A stretch of 64,000 nt of DNA. Source: Symbiodinium kawagutii. Lineage: Eukaryota > Sar > Dinophyceae > Suessiales > Symbiodiniaceae. A model generated the notes under the pieces. That model was given only the letters and a program-made list of their open reading frames with translations, was not told the DNA's origin and did no database searches. Below are positions 44,156-56,800 of the stretch, piece by piece (within the stretch, counting starts at the first letter, position 1; the number at the start of each line of letters is the position of its first letter). The stretch is taken from NCBI GenBank assembly GCA_009767595.1, contig VSDK01020686.1, positions 6,496 to 70,495 of the forward strand, in the 5' to 3' direction. A program made the position numbers and the translations under genes.

Positions 44156-44619
44156 TATCCCAAATAACTGATCGTTTCATCTCTGGACATGTGACAAAGG
44201 AACGAAAAAGACCTGAGGATTGCACTGGTTCACCATGTGCCACAAGTATCCCACCAGTGGTGTACACAATTGATGTTCCGCTCTTTTATGTACCATCAAG
44301 TATATGCAACAATGAATGTATTGTTGGTGATCGCATACATTTATCATGTAACAACCATCTACTAGCCATAACCATATATTAAGAATAACCATAACAATGA
44401 TATATGAACCATGGATGAATCATACATTAACCATATATTCACAGGTATCAACCATATATTAAGCATATATTAACCATCTATCACTCCCATCAAATGTTGC
44501 ATCCTGTCTGGTTCATTCCTGTGATCGCACAATTGAAACACATGTTCCATGGTGAAATGGCTCCAGGAGATAAGGAAAAAACAATTTGTGTTGCACTCAA
44601 AGGAGGTTGATATTTAGCA

Positions 44620-44945
44620 TACAATAACGATATATATGATATATACATATGATATATGATATGATATATATGTATGTATATATATTTATCTATTTACTTA
44701 TTTATTCATTTATTTATGTATTTATTTATTGTTTGTATATATATATATATATAAAAAAAAGGAATATTCACCATATATACATAAATATAAATATATATAT
44801 ATTCACCGGATATATAAAAATATATTGGCCATATACATGTATATATAAATAAATAGATTAACCACATGTTAACCAAATTTATCATTGATATTGATGGACA
44901 TGGATTGCTATATATATATATATATGGTTAAGTGATGGTTAGTAT
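44620..44945. repeat. AT-rich tract with TA, TATG and TTTA runs
   Basis: Almost entirely A+T with (TA)n and (TTTA)n runs; no gene signal. Confidence 0.9.
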
Positions 44946-46367
44946 GAGTTCATATATGTTTGATATATGGTTGCTATATGGTTGATGTTAATTGTGATTG
45001 GGTGTTGTTAGCCATTTAATATGGTTAATAATGCACCCACATCATGGTTAAGATTGGAAGCGATGGTTAATATCTGATTAATGTATGGTTCATATGGTAG
45101 AAAGGTGATGTAACCATATATATTCACATATGTATATCAACTATGTATTAACTTAGGGTTGATATTAACAAATTTATTGTGGTAAATGATGATTCATATT
45201 GGTTTACATATGTGGTTTGATTACTAATTAATGATTAATTAATCCCCAATTAATCCCCAATTGAAACAATACACGAACCACTATTAGCCATCTATCAACC
45301 AACAAACGTATATGGTGAATCGCAAAGGCTGTTGTCCCAACAAAAAGCGGCAACGAAAACTAGGATGGCAACATCCGAAAGTCGTGGTTGAAAAATGGTC
45401 ACTATTCCTCTCGTGACCGGTAATTATATAATCATGATTCATACTAGGGATTTAAAACAAACAAGGAAAATCAAGGAACAACCACTATCAACAGTTATGA
45501 TTTCCTTTGATCAGCCATCATGAACCATCATTTACGATGTGTTGACCATCATAGAATCAGAGTTAAATAAATAATACCCACATATGAATCCACCATCAAC
45601 AACCATCAACTGAGCTAAGAAACTGCTGCAAGCTGCAAAAGCCCGGAGGATCGCTGCGAAGTCTTGCCCATTGCGAGAAAGCGGTTTCGCGGTCGCGGCA
45701 GGACACGGTCGAATCGAAAAAACAAAAACTCTGCGGCGGAACAGATTTCGGGGGGGAGGGGGGCGATACAAGCTCGCCTTTGATATAGTACATAAGCCTG
45801 CTTATTGAATAGCCAAAAGTGGGGGTTCTCAATACTTACGACCCGCCTAAATTTCTGGTATCCAATCACCAAATCTTATCGCGGTGGTTCCCACATTTGG
45901 ATAACTTTGGCGGTTGCGCTGCTGCCGCCCTTTTTGCGCCTCAATGCATAGCAATGCCATGGCTACAGCATCAGCTTTGGCTGACCACTCGATCGGCTGA
46001 AAAGTAATAAGGGAGTAGAAGCCACCATGATTAGTAGGTGGTTGTAACCAGGGAGTTATAAGTTCTGAAGCTGCTAACTTTGGTATTAAGCCACTTTGGT
46101 AGATCTTAGGTGGTCATGAGTTCTTGTTGCCACCTATGTTGTTAGTAGCCATGGTTATCAATCAAAGAGTAATCTGGCAGCGATTTTCCAGCTATGAGCC
46201 ACCTAAGTGGTGAGTAGCCAAGGTGAGTTCAGCCACTAATAGGTGGTACAACCCCAATGGGGGGACAGAATTCCTATGGTAAGGGGCCACCAGCGACTAA
46301 GTGGGATGATCCTCCAAGGGGCAACGGTTACTGGAGAGCCACTACCAGCAGTCAGGAATATACAGAG
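44946..46367. other. Gene-free or uncertain region
   Basis: A GC-richer piece at about 45620-45760 is open in three minus frames, with no decisive family match. Otherwise AT-rich. 46020-46290 holds repeated phrases gtggtta/taggtggt. Confidence 0.4.
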
Positions 46368-46484
46368 TTGGCTATGGGTCAAGCACTTAACCAACCAACT
46401 AATGGGGGATTTCCATCAACAATAATAGGGAAAACAATGGTTAATAGTAGGGGAACCAGGGGTACATGGGTTTGACCCACAGCC
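46368..46484. mobile_element. Family B foldback element
   Basis: ttggctatgggtcaagcact to gggtttgacccacagcca; internal aggggaaccaggggtacatg. A well-preserved reference copy. Confidence 0.8.
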
Positions 46485-46606
46485 AGTTTTCTCTGTTGGT
46501 CTATCCGGTAGGGTTGATTCATCATGGTGACATGCAGTTTTGGCTGATAGGTAATGCTAGCCCCCCGCAAGAACCCAAGGCGAATGGCCTATATATGTTC
46601 CAGCCC

Positions 46607-47400
46607 TGCTGGCCCCCCTCCCCCCTGTGGTGTGGGGGGTTGGTTTGGGGAGTGGGGTGGTAGTATCTAAGTAGTGCATAAGCACAGGTACTATGTAGAT
46701 TGCATGTTGGTAGTATGTAACTAGCTTGCAAGTAATATATAGATGCTATATGGGTACTATGTAGGTGGCATATACCCCCCCCTCCCCCCCTGTGGTGTGG
46801 TGGTGGGTTGGTTTGGGGAGTGGGGTGGTAGTATCTAAGTAGTGCATAAGCACAGGTACTATGTAGATTGCATGTTGGTAGTATGTAACTAGCTTGCAAG
46901 TAATATATAGATGCTATATGGGTACTATGTAGGTGGCATATAGGTAATATATGATATGGGAAGTCTATGGGTATAATACAGGTAGTATACAGGTAGTATG
47001 TAGCTAGTATATGGGCAGTATCTTGGTAGCAAACAGATAGTATATAGGTAGCACGTAGGTAGTGTATATGCTATGTAAAATATAGGTAGTATGTAGGTAG
47101 TCTTTAAGTAGCATGTGGGCAGTATGTGGGTAATATATAGGTAGTATATAGGTAGTATGTAGGTAGCATAAATGTAGATGGGAAGTATGTAGGTAGCATA
47201 TAAGTACATAGTTAGTATGTAGGTAGCATGCAGGGAGGAGTGTATAGGTAGTATGTAGGTAGCATATAGGCAGTGTACAGGTAGCATGAAAAAATATGTA
47301 GGTAGTGTATAAGTAGAATTCAGGCAGCATATAGGTAGCACATGAGTGTTATATAAGTAACATTTAGGTAGTATATAGATTCAGGTAGGTGGCATATGGG
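46607..47400. repeat. TAGGTAGTAT-type array with a 168-bp tandem duplication
   Basis: Two copies of a roughly 168-bp unit (46607-46774, 46775-46943) begin with C-runs and G-runs (gtggtgtgg...ggggagtgggg). They are followed by dozens of degenerate 10-14-bp units such as aggtagtatata and aggtagcata up to about 47400. Long minus-strand open frames here are translations of the repeat. Confidence 0.85.
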
Positions 47401-47406
47401 CAGGAT

Positions 47407-47526
47407 GCAGTGCGTAAACCTCCAAAATGCTGCAAATAGCATGCAAATGGGAGGGTAAGGCTTCAAAATGCTGCAAATAGCATGCAAATGGGAGGGGGAA
47501 GGCTCCAAAATGCTGCAAATAGCGTG
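47407..47526. repeat. Tandem repeat of about 54 bp, 2.3 units
   Basis: caaaatgctgcaaatagc followed by atgcaaatgggaggg, repeated; the third copy is partial. Confidence 0.85.
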
Positions 47527-47539
47527 GACGCTAGAACTA

Positions 47540-47600
47540 CTTGGGGGGTGGGAGGGGGGGGGATGACATTGGGGGTGGGGTGGGGGGGGGGCGTTGCCGT
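47540..47600 (+). repeat. G-run tract, possible G-quadruplex
   Basis: Runs of four to ten G separated by one to several bases (ggggtggggtggggggg). Confidence 0.7.
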
Positions 47601-49434
47601 CGGGGCCTGGGGCTGGAACATATATCCCGTTCGAACCATCAGCAGAGGATAATCGAACTGGTTAGAACGGGAAAATCATCACCAACTTCAGGGCAATAGC
47701 AAAAGTTGGTTGCATGATGGGTACCAACAAGTAACTACTGAGATCCCGGTGAGCAAAACAAAATTGCTGGGGTGGTTGTGCCCTAAGTATCTTTCCCGAT
47801 CATGGTTACTTAGTAAGCGATGGGTTATTAACCATGGTTGCTAACTTCTCATGCGATCATCATTAGTAACCCTAAGTCTATTCACCCTCTTGTGTATCTT
47901 ATCACCTTGCCGTTGTTTGAGTAAATTCTTCAACTGAAACTGGTGGACTGCAAGATTAATATACTTCAGTCACTTTATGATAAAAAGTCCTGCGGGTCAG
48001 GAAGATCTGTCTCTGCAATGGGTGAGCCGGATGGTCCCCGAAGGCCTCTGTATTTTTCTTATATGCACAAATGGCGAGCTGGGTCAAGCACTTAACCAAC
48101 CAATAATAGTGGATAATGACCAACAACAATAAGGGAAACAATGGTTAATGATAGGGGAACCAGGGGTACATGGGTTTGACCCACAGCCAAATAATCATCT
48201 GCACAAAAAACATATGCTTTCTTTCCAAAAATCCCCCGGAAGCACCTCGAAATATCACTGGTGGCATCTGGCTCTTTTGCTTGGTACATAGATATTGCTA
48301 GTAGGATTGAACCAGTTAGGCAGAAACTGTCCGCATATTTGGAGGGTACCCAACCTGGCTTTGTCCATGCATGCTGCACCCCAAGTCACTTGCAGTTGCC
48401 CTCCCAATCATGATCCATATTATTGGTTGGTTGAGGACCACCATGTAACATGTATGGATACAGTACACCCAACCTGTGGACTTGTCCGTAGCGATGCTGT
48501 TTACCAAGCAGCTCTAGATGCTTGTACACTGGACCAAAGACGAATCTTCCCTTATCATGCGTCCCCATGGATTCCCACATGTGTTCTGGCTAACTGACCT
48601 GGACGCTGAAGTCACCATTTTCATAGGTAAAACAGTAGTAGATTTTCATCTTCCAGGTTAGTTTGCCGGAGCGTAGACGTGGCAATGGAAGGAAGAATTG
48701 GGATGAATTATCATTGAATCTGCCATGTAATGCTTAACCATGAGAGGCCATTACAAATCATTAACCAACATGGACCATTGTTATTGCAAATCTTGTGCGT
48801 TTGGCATTCTTGAACGGGAGTTCACCAATGAAATCAGTGCGCCAAAACGAGGCATCGCTCCGCCAAGCTGTGTGAAAATGCTCTATAAATTGCAACGATT
48901 GACAGGAGAATTGCATGTCCGCCTGCGGCGCAAGCCGCAGTATGCGGGCAAGGCAGTACAAAAATGAAATTGTTGCCTGTCTGCAGCCCAGGTTTCAGTC
49001 CGCAACTGCATTTCCAGACATCAGTCGTGAGCCAGATTCCAAAGCGGCTACTTTGAAATACATAAATACTGTACCTGTTATGACTCAAGTAGGTTGACTC
49101 GGGACTCAACTTTCCACCTGAAAGAGCCCAAAAATATACATATAGTTACAGTTACATACGTGTCTTTCGGGACTAAGGAAACCATTTCAAGGCTTCCTCT
49201 TCCATCTTCCCAATTGCCTCCAGAATGTTCATCCATAATTGGCTGATGATTTGCCCTCAATTTTTTGAAGACAAAAAGTCCTTGATTGATAGATTCAAGG
49301 GTAGTCCATGGTGCCTATGAATGGTGTATCCCTTGATACCTCTTCCCGACTGGGATCTATCACAACCCCTTCCGAGTTGGTCTGACTGTCGTGGCTTCGT
49401 TCCTTGTGTCGGACTTGAAACCAGCGGCGCACCG
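47601..49434. other. Gene-free stretch
   Basis: A family B element at 48072-48190. A GC-balanced stretch at 48740-48970 is open on both strands (plus 75 codons) but unrecognised. Confidence 0.4.
48072..48190. mobile_element. Family B foldback element
   Basis: tggcgagctgggtcaagcac to gggtttgacccacagccaa. Confidence 0.75.
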
Positions 49435-49609
49435 CTGGTTGGTGGTTTGCATCAATCCAAGTTCATCGTGAGGACCATCATTTTGGGGTCTTGAACCTGA
49501 TAAGCTGCTAAACTGCATTTCTGGTTTCATCATTAACCAACAGTTTAACCATGAAGTTGTTCAATGATTCTCTGGGAAAATGTTGAACAAAAACGAAACC
49601 AGCAACCAG
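49435..49609 (+). mobile_element. Family A element, enlarged
   Basis: ctggttggtggtttgcatca to aacgaaaccagcaaccag; about 70 bp of extra sequence inside. Confidence 0.5.
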
Positions 49610-49729
49610 ATCGACATGTGCAGCGTCCACAAGTTGCTCAAAGATGCCTCACTCCGTGAAGCTTGTCTCATGCCTCCTGTGGCCATTGGGCTCATTTGTA
49701 CAAGTAAGCTTGATATACCGCTGAACTAT

Positions 49730-49842
49730 CATATGGTGGTTTCTCAAGTCATAGGGGCCCCCCACATCACGGAGTTTAATAACCATCTTTAGCAATCAAC
49801 CAACCATTTTTGGGGTCCCCCATTTGGAGAAACATTCATCTG
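49730..49842. mobile_element. Family C foldback element
   Basis: catatggtggtttctcaagt at left, catttggagaaacattcatc at right. Confidence 0.65.
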
Positions 49843-50812
49843 TACAACATAATCTAGTCTTCACTGAAAGTAGAATATAGCATGCAACAGCGCTGGTGGA
49901 GCTGGTGATTGAAATACTGGCAACTGACTGGGGTCTTGAAAAACTCATGGAGTTATACAGGTGTGTCCATGGCCACGATGTACCTGCATAGCTGGTTGGT
50001 GTCCCTATGAAACTGATCAGGACTTGGGATTGTGGGGGTATCACCATGCATGGACCTCGTACTGCCAAGACTTGTTGTTGCTTGTAATCCCATATGATTC
50101 GCACGATTAGCCAGGACCTCTGATGGAGAATTGTGATAGTTTTAGATAACTAGGGAGAATCAATACCTTTCCCATTTGAATATTGCCGCTTGTAATAACC
50201 ATGTTTCACCGGCTGAGATCAGCCATGACTACGGCTTGTAAACCATCATGAAAGCCATCATGGGCCCCATCGTTAAACAGTGATCTACCATCTGGTTTCA
50301 CCACTCCCTGTAGCTCTTTCGCTCCCCCTTTAAAGGGATTTAGGGATACCCCTGGCTCCTTAGCTCCCTGAAAATCACCAGCCAGCTTGGCTGGTTAATC
50401 AACCAACCATCCCTTTTCTCGGTTACAAAGCGTCTTTCCCTCGGCCTGTCAACCAACCATCCCAAAATCATTGGAAACAAACACAACAAAACTCAATCAA
50501 ACCACCAACTAGTCATGACTACAGTAACCATCACTAAACATCATCTATCACCACTAACAAGCCCTACCACTCATCATTCACCAATAGTTCTTGAACTGGG
50601 GGTACCCCTGGTGTTCTCCTCCAGTTGATCAATCATTTGGCAGTGGGTCAAAACCCCGTACCCCTGGTTCCCCTACTATTAACCATTGTTTTCCTTATAG
50701 TTTTGTTGGTGGAAATCCCCCATGAACGTTGGTTGGTTAACCCAGCTCGCCATTTCTACACCAACCAACTCGCAACTTGGGGCTTCCCAGCCACAACCGC
50801 TTCGAACCACGC
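49843..50812. other. Gene-free stretch downstream of PRK exon Q homologue
   Basis: A family A relic at about 50389-50513 and a reverse family B element at 50639-50753. No exon found after VREIYEKITGK. Confidence 0.5.
50639..50753. mobile_element. Family B element, reverse orientation
   Basis: ggcagtgggtcaaaaccccg to ggttaacccagctcgcca; internal acccctggttcccctacta. Confidence 0.7.
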
Positions 50813-50845
50813 CTTGCCGGTGATCTTCTCGTAGATCTCACGAAC
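50813..50845 (-). CDS. PRK: PRK exon Q homologue
   Basis: Encodes VREIYEKITGK with acceptor GGCCAG|G and a GC donor (AAG|GCGTGG). It is the last recognisable exon of copy 2 if that gene spans the RCC1-like gene. Otherwise it is a solitary PRK fragment. No further exon was recognised to its left. Confidence 0.8.
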
Positions 50846-53800
50846 CTGGCCATGTCCCGGAGCGAATTCCGTTGACCGGTGGCCGCCGGTGGATGGAGGC
50901 GAGCCGCGGCTGGGTCATGGTGGGCACTATTGATATAATGATATATTATTAATATTAACCATGTAATGTTAATTACTATATATAATGTATAATGAATATA
51001 TAATGGTAATCAATGGTATGTTCATAATCGTGCGTATAAGATGTTGCATAAGGTTGATTGATATAATGGTATGTCAATGATACTAAACTAGTGGGTGATG
51101 AATGGTAATTATGCTAAAGAGTGGGCAATTAGTATAATTACTGGTGGTTCATGGATAGTCACTTTTATATAGTGGTTCATAATGGTTAATGCTATGGTTA
51201 TATTGGTTTTGATGTTATGATTACTTAGATTTAATCAGTATAGTGGTCAATTAGTACAGGTTTGAATTTGTATAGTGGTTGAGTATATAATGTAGCGATT
51301 CGTGGTGGCTAATGCTTGGTTTGAGTGGTTCATAGTGGCGAATGTTGGCGCCGTGGTGGCAAATGGTGGCTCAAATCATGATGATGTTTCATTGAGGTTT
51401 TGATGGTGCATTTTTTTTTCTACCGCTCGCACGGCTGACTTGAATGGTCTTGATCATAAGCGTAATGAAGATTATCAATAACCGTAATTAATGATGATTC
51501 TGATTAGCAATTATCTTTGAATGGTCTGTTTGATAATGCTTGGTAAAAATGGTTCATCATAACCGTAATGATTACAATTCACCATGATTGTTTCACCATC
51601 GGGGGCTACTTCCAATGACCATTGGCTAATGATGATGATCATCATATAACCGGCATCAAAATGATTGATGATGAGACAAAAATGATGGCTTTGATGATGA
51701 TTGATGGCTGGAATGATTGTGTCATGATGCTTATAGTGCTTCTTTGCAAATAGCCAATGAGTGCCAAACATCATTCTGTGAACGATGGCTAAGTGGCTAA
51801 GCCGAGGATTCATGCAGGTCTATGATCGGAAATGACGCAAACGCCGGGATGTGATGGCAAATGATTTGACGAATGATGATTGATATAGTGGTTCATAGTG
51901 GTGAGTGCTGACGGGTTTATGATGGGTTTATGTTGGTGAACAAGTGGTAAATGGTGTTTTGAATCATGGTTACATGATGTTACATGATGGTTTTCATAGT
52001 GAACCCATGAAATTTGGAACTGCCCTCGTGTTTAAACCCGGAAGAAAGCAATGCTGACACCCACACCTTTTCCACAGCCGCACCGCAGAAGTCTACAAGT
52101 AACTCTGTCCAGTCCAACGTCGCATTGGCGTATTAGTATACAATGGTTAGTATACATTGCTAATCATTACTATACATTACTACGATTGATTCTGCGAAAA
52201 TCATTTCATTCAAATTTCAGCATTCCGCCCACTTTCCACCAGGCGTGCTGAAGAAATCGTGCGAATTAAATCTGGAGAAGATCATTTTCAACAGCACTGC
52301 TATTTCCTCCTTCACCTGAGCGGCGATGCCCTTGCAGAGCACAGTATCGCAAGGCCGGGAGCAGCTAAAGACTTCCAGCATCGGGGTGAGGAGAACAAAG
52401 GTTTCAACTAAATAACTGAAGGGCCCCAAAGGTTTGAATTAATAATGCTTAATAATATGCAATAATAGGGGATCATCACTAACAACAATGCGGGAACAAA
52501 GGTTTCACCTGCTTACCAAAAGCTCTGAAGTTACTTTCTTGCTGCGCTTGCCCGCTGGCGGCATGCCAGAATGATCCCTGAGCCAAAATCTATCCACAGT
52601 CCAAATACTGTATTTCGCAAGAACACCCCGAGAACTTGTCAAGTTCCATTAATTTTCATTCCCCAGGTGCTCCATGTATAGTATATTTAGCTACATTTAC
52701 CTATCAAACAGCCCAGTCATGTAGGTAAATATGCCATACAAAATTCAGCATCTGGGAGTTATCCTCTTTCCAACGTCCTCAAACAGCTTTCCATACTCTT
52801 GTGGTCGAAGTCTACGCCCAGTCACTTTCGTGTCCCCAGGTGACAACCTTTCCATTGGACAGAATCGCAGCAAAGGCCGTCTGGGTTGCTTGGATCCTCT
52901 CAACCTGCCAGGCCCAAGCATTGTTGGCGAACAACCCCCCACACGGACAACATCAGGGCGCAATAGAGCCAATAGATGGTTTCTCAGCATAGGAGTAACT
53001 CCTAAGTCATCCAATAGCAATCAATTAGAGCAATAAACCAAACATTGTTAAGGTACATGTTGAGAAACCGCCAATAAAGCCCTTTGTAGTAATTGGTTCA
53101 TCTTTGAACGCACGCTACTTCCATTTCGGGCACGTCAACATCTCACAATATTCCTGTCATGGTTCTAGCCTGAAAGCAGGCAGATACGCACAGTCGGAAA
53201 GCTGGGAACAAGAGAATACCCGGGAATATTACATCTTATGTTTGTAAAGTCCCTGTTCGACAGAAAAAGGAGGTCTACCACAAAAGTCGCGTTTTCCTCC
53301 TAGCTTCATTCTGGGTTGTAAGTTATGAGTCCACCACTAGTAAGCAACCAGTATGAATATCTATCTATCGATGATCAACCATTACTTAACGACTACTAAT
53401 CAATCATTGGACAAACCAATTCCTTTGGTTTATATGATTTGAACTAATGACACTTGACTAATAACAATACCATTCCTCATTGAACAAAGCTATGACACTC
53501 CAAACCAACGCCTGTACCATAGAAACGCCTTGGAGTTTCCTACTGACACAGCTGTAGGGCCAGGAGTGGCGGGCGCTCTGCGCACCTGTCGCAATTCCTG
53601 CTNNNNNNNNNNCACTTTTCATCTCCCCATGTGACCTTATGGAGAATTTCCAGGGTTGGAGACACCGAGACGCTGATGGTGGTTGCAATGATGGTTGGTG
53701 GCGGTTGGTGGCGGTTGGTGATGGTTGGTGATGGTTGGTGATGGTTGGTGATGTTTCATGTTAACATAAGCCAAAAATAGGTCAATACAGAGAAACTGCC

Positions 53801-56800
53801 AACTGTCACAAGCGCGGCCAAGAAAAGTTGAGTCTGCTTAAAATTACATGAAATCGCAGCCTGGAAAAATGCAACATCATGCATCTCCATCTATTGCAAG
53901 TCGATCTTAAAGTCATCTCTCAGTTTGGATTCCCCAAAATCTAAGGCTGGAACAAGGTCCAAACCTGAGGATTCCTTCCACTGGTATAACCAACCAGCGA
54001 CTAGAACTCCGGTGGTTTGTGAGAAACGATGATCAGCAACTAATGGGATGCTCATATTTTTTGATTGATACCCCGATTGCGCATAATGTTTGATGGTAAA
54101 TCACCAGCGATCTATGGTGAATAACTAGAGTAATTAGCCATGATCCACCATCACTCTTGGTGATTACTGACCATCATCAATCATTTAAGTGACCACCATC
54201 AACCATCAAAAAAACAAAAAACCTCCAGCTGAAGGCTGTCCAGCTACAACGCTTCCGTCGCCCAACAACGCAGCAAAGGCAAAATCATTGGATTGAATTT
54301 GCTTCACATCCTTCAAACGATGCTGCACCTCGCTGCTATCACCACCATGTCTCGGCCACCCCCACGAGACCACGGAGCCATCGGCCAGAATGGCTGCGAA
54401 GGCAAATCTGGTCGACTGAATCTCCTCGCAGCTGGTGGTTGAACCACCATCTATGATTAATAATGGTGAATAATGGTTAATATGATAGCCATAATGGCTA
54501 ATAATGATCATTGGCTGGTTGGTGGTTGAACCACCCCTATGAAAAATATGCGCAAGCCAACCAACCATTTGTCAATAGTGAGTAGGGAAAAATATTAATC
54601 AACCAACCATTTTTATCCATTTGTTACTAGTTACGTTTGGGAAAATAAGCAAAATCTTTGAAAGCACCAAACAGTCCTTCACGTTTCGAATCTCAGAAAT
54701 GCAATTGGGGTCCCAAAACCCTGCTGTGAGCGAACCACCATTGCTTGGATCGCCCCAAACCACCACTGATCTGTCCGCCAGGATTGCTGCAAAAGCATAG
54801 TCCGTGGCTTGAATCGCCTGCACTTGTCGAAGAGAGTTTTGAACTGCACGACTGTCGCCCCCTCGGGAAGGGATTCCCCACGTAACAACGTATCCATCCG
54901 TCCTCAGAGCTGCAAAAGCCTTATTTGTTGACTGAATCTCCTTCACATTGTGCAGCAAGTGTCTGACTGCCCTGCTGTCGCCACCATAGTTTGGGACTCC
55001 CCAGGTCACAACGCTGCCATGGGCTGTAATGGCTGCAAAAGCATCGGAAGTAGATTGAATCTTGATCACCTGGGGCCGGAGCTTTACCCAGGGGTTCAAT
55101 AGCAAACTGGTTGGTGGTTGAACCACCCCTATGAAAAATATGAGTCAACCAACCATTTGTTAATAACTACTAGGGAACGTAACAAATGTTTGAAGCCACC
55201 AACCAGCAAAAGTACAACCTTCCAACCTATGGAGCCTACCAACGTGTATACGCAATCAAGGACCTCTATCCGGTCGACAAACAGGCCTATGCACTGATCT
55301 TTGGATGATCATGCTGCTTGGTTCGCTTGGGTTGGTGAGCTGGATCAATTTGTCTAACCAACCAATCATTAGGTGAATATGCCAGCAGTTTGACTAGTTA
55401 CTAGTTTGGTTATTTAGGGGATGTTTGCTGAGGGTAGTAAGGTACTGCGCAATTGCCAACTAAGCTTAGTTTTGAATTCTGGAAGCTGTTCACTGGCAAA
55501 ACCCACCTGTCCAGCGTTTTCCTTGCCCCACCTGCAACCAGGTTCAACCAGGGTAAACGGGAAATCGCTTCCAGCACTAAGAATGAACCCGCTCATATCC
55601 ACCATTACAAACCGCCACTAGCCAGGTGTACTTGCTCCTGCTTGACTTCTTGCTGATAAGTAGCCATCAACCATCTGTGAATCAGCTTCTCTCAACCATT
55701 ACCAACCATCATCAATCATCAGGTATACTGGGCGGGGGGTCAGCCATGAACCATCATCAATTGACCATCTACCCTCTGGGAAACAAATCTGGACGTAAAA
55801 TCGCCATTGTCATTCGGTAAACCAACTTAGTTTCAGTATTCCACGAAACCTCCGCACCGAGACCATCAAAATTGCCATCTGATTGGTGGTTGGGTTCGCA
55901 CCCGCGGTTGGCCCTCCTTGGCAGTGCCCAGTCACGTGTTTCAGCGCATGCTGGACCTGCCAACTGGTGGCACCGCCTGACTCCGGGCTGCCCCATGTGC
56001 GCACTGAGCCATCTTGGCAGATCGCAGCGAAAGCACTCTGCGTCGACTGCAGTTGCCGCACCGGTCCTGCATCCTAAGCTGGTGCTGAACGCTGGTTGAG
56101 ATGACCAGCTGGTTGATTTATGGCTGCGTAGGCGGTTGGTGTGCAATGGTTGCGAATGGTTAACTAACTGCTGGAATATTACATGCATGTATATACGAAC
56201 ATTACTTGATGATCGTGGTTGAAAACAATTTCCACTAGTGGTTGATAAACAAAAATGAACCAGCAAGGATACCCATACCATATCATAATACTACCATAGG
56301 CACCTTTTTGGAGTACAACGAAGGGCTCAAATTGATCAGCTATTGTAGAAGTGAATGAACATAGCTAGTTTAACTTTGATTTATGGCAAATGTGACTCTA
56401 ATTGTTAGCAGTTAGCTGCATCTAGTGTTACTAACCATGGTTACTAACTGGTTGCTAAGTGATCATCCAAGCCGGCCAACCTGGAACTTGCGGGCAACAT
56501 GGGGCAACCATGGGCAACACGGCAACGTGGTATCACCGCTGAAAGGACGAGCATCCATCAGCAACGGCCCGTCACCGCCATGGCCACGTGAGCCCCAGCA
56601 CACCACGGATCCATCCGCCCGGATCGCTGCAAAGGCTTCGTCTGTAGCTTGGATGGCCACAACGTTGTTCAGGCGAGGCTTCACCAAGCCTGGGAAGCCG
56701 ACCACTTGGTATCACGCCACTGGTTGGTAGTTGAACCAGCCCTATGAAAAATTGCTTACTCATCAACCAACCAGAAGTAGTGAGTAGTTTAACACATCGG

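Noticed and set aside
45615-45760. Possible RCC1-like fragment (NGQDFAAIL)
   Set aside because: The match is limited to five or six residues and lacks the WG and GG positions of the repeat.
46522-47341. Minus-strand open frames of 108-138 codons, rich in Tyr, Leu, Pro and Thr
   Set aside because: They arise from translating the TAGGTAGTAT-type array; periodic composition and no exon signals.
48740-48967. 75-codon plus-strand ORF MRGHYKSLTNMDHCYCKSCA
   Set aside because: Both strands are open and no splice or family evidence supports it.
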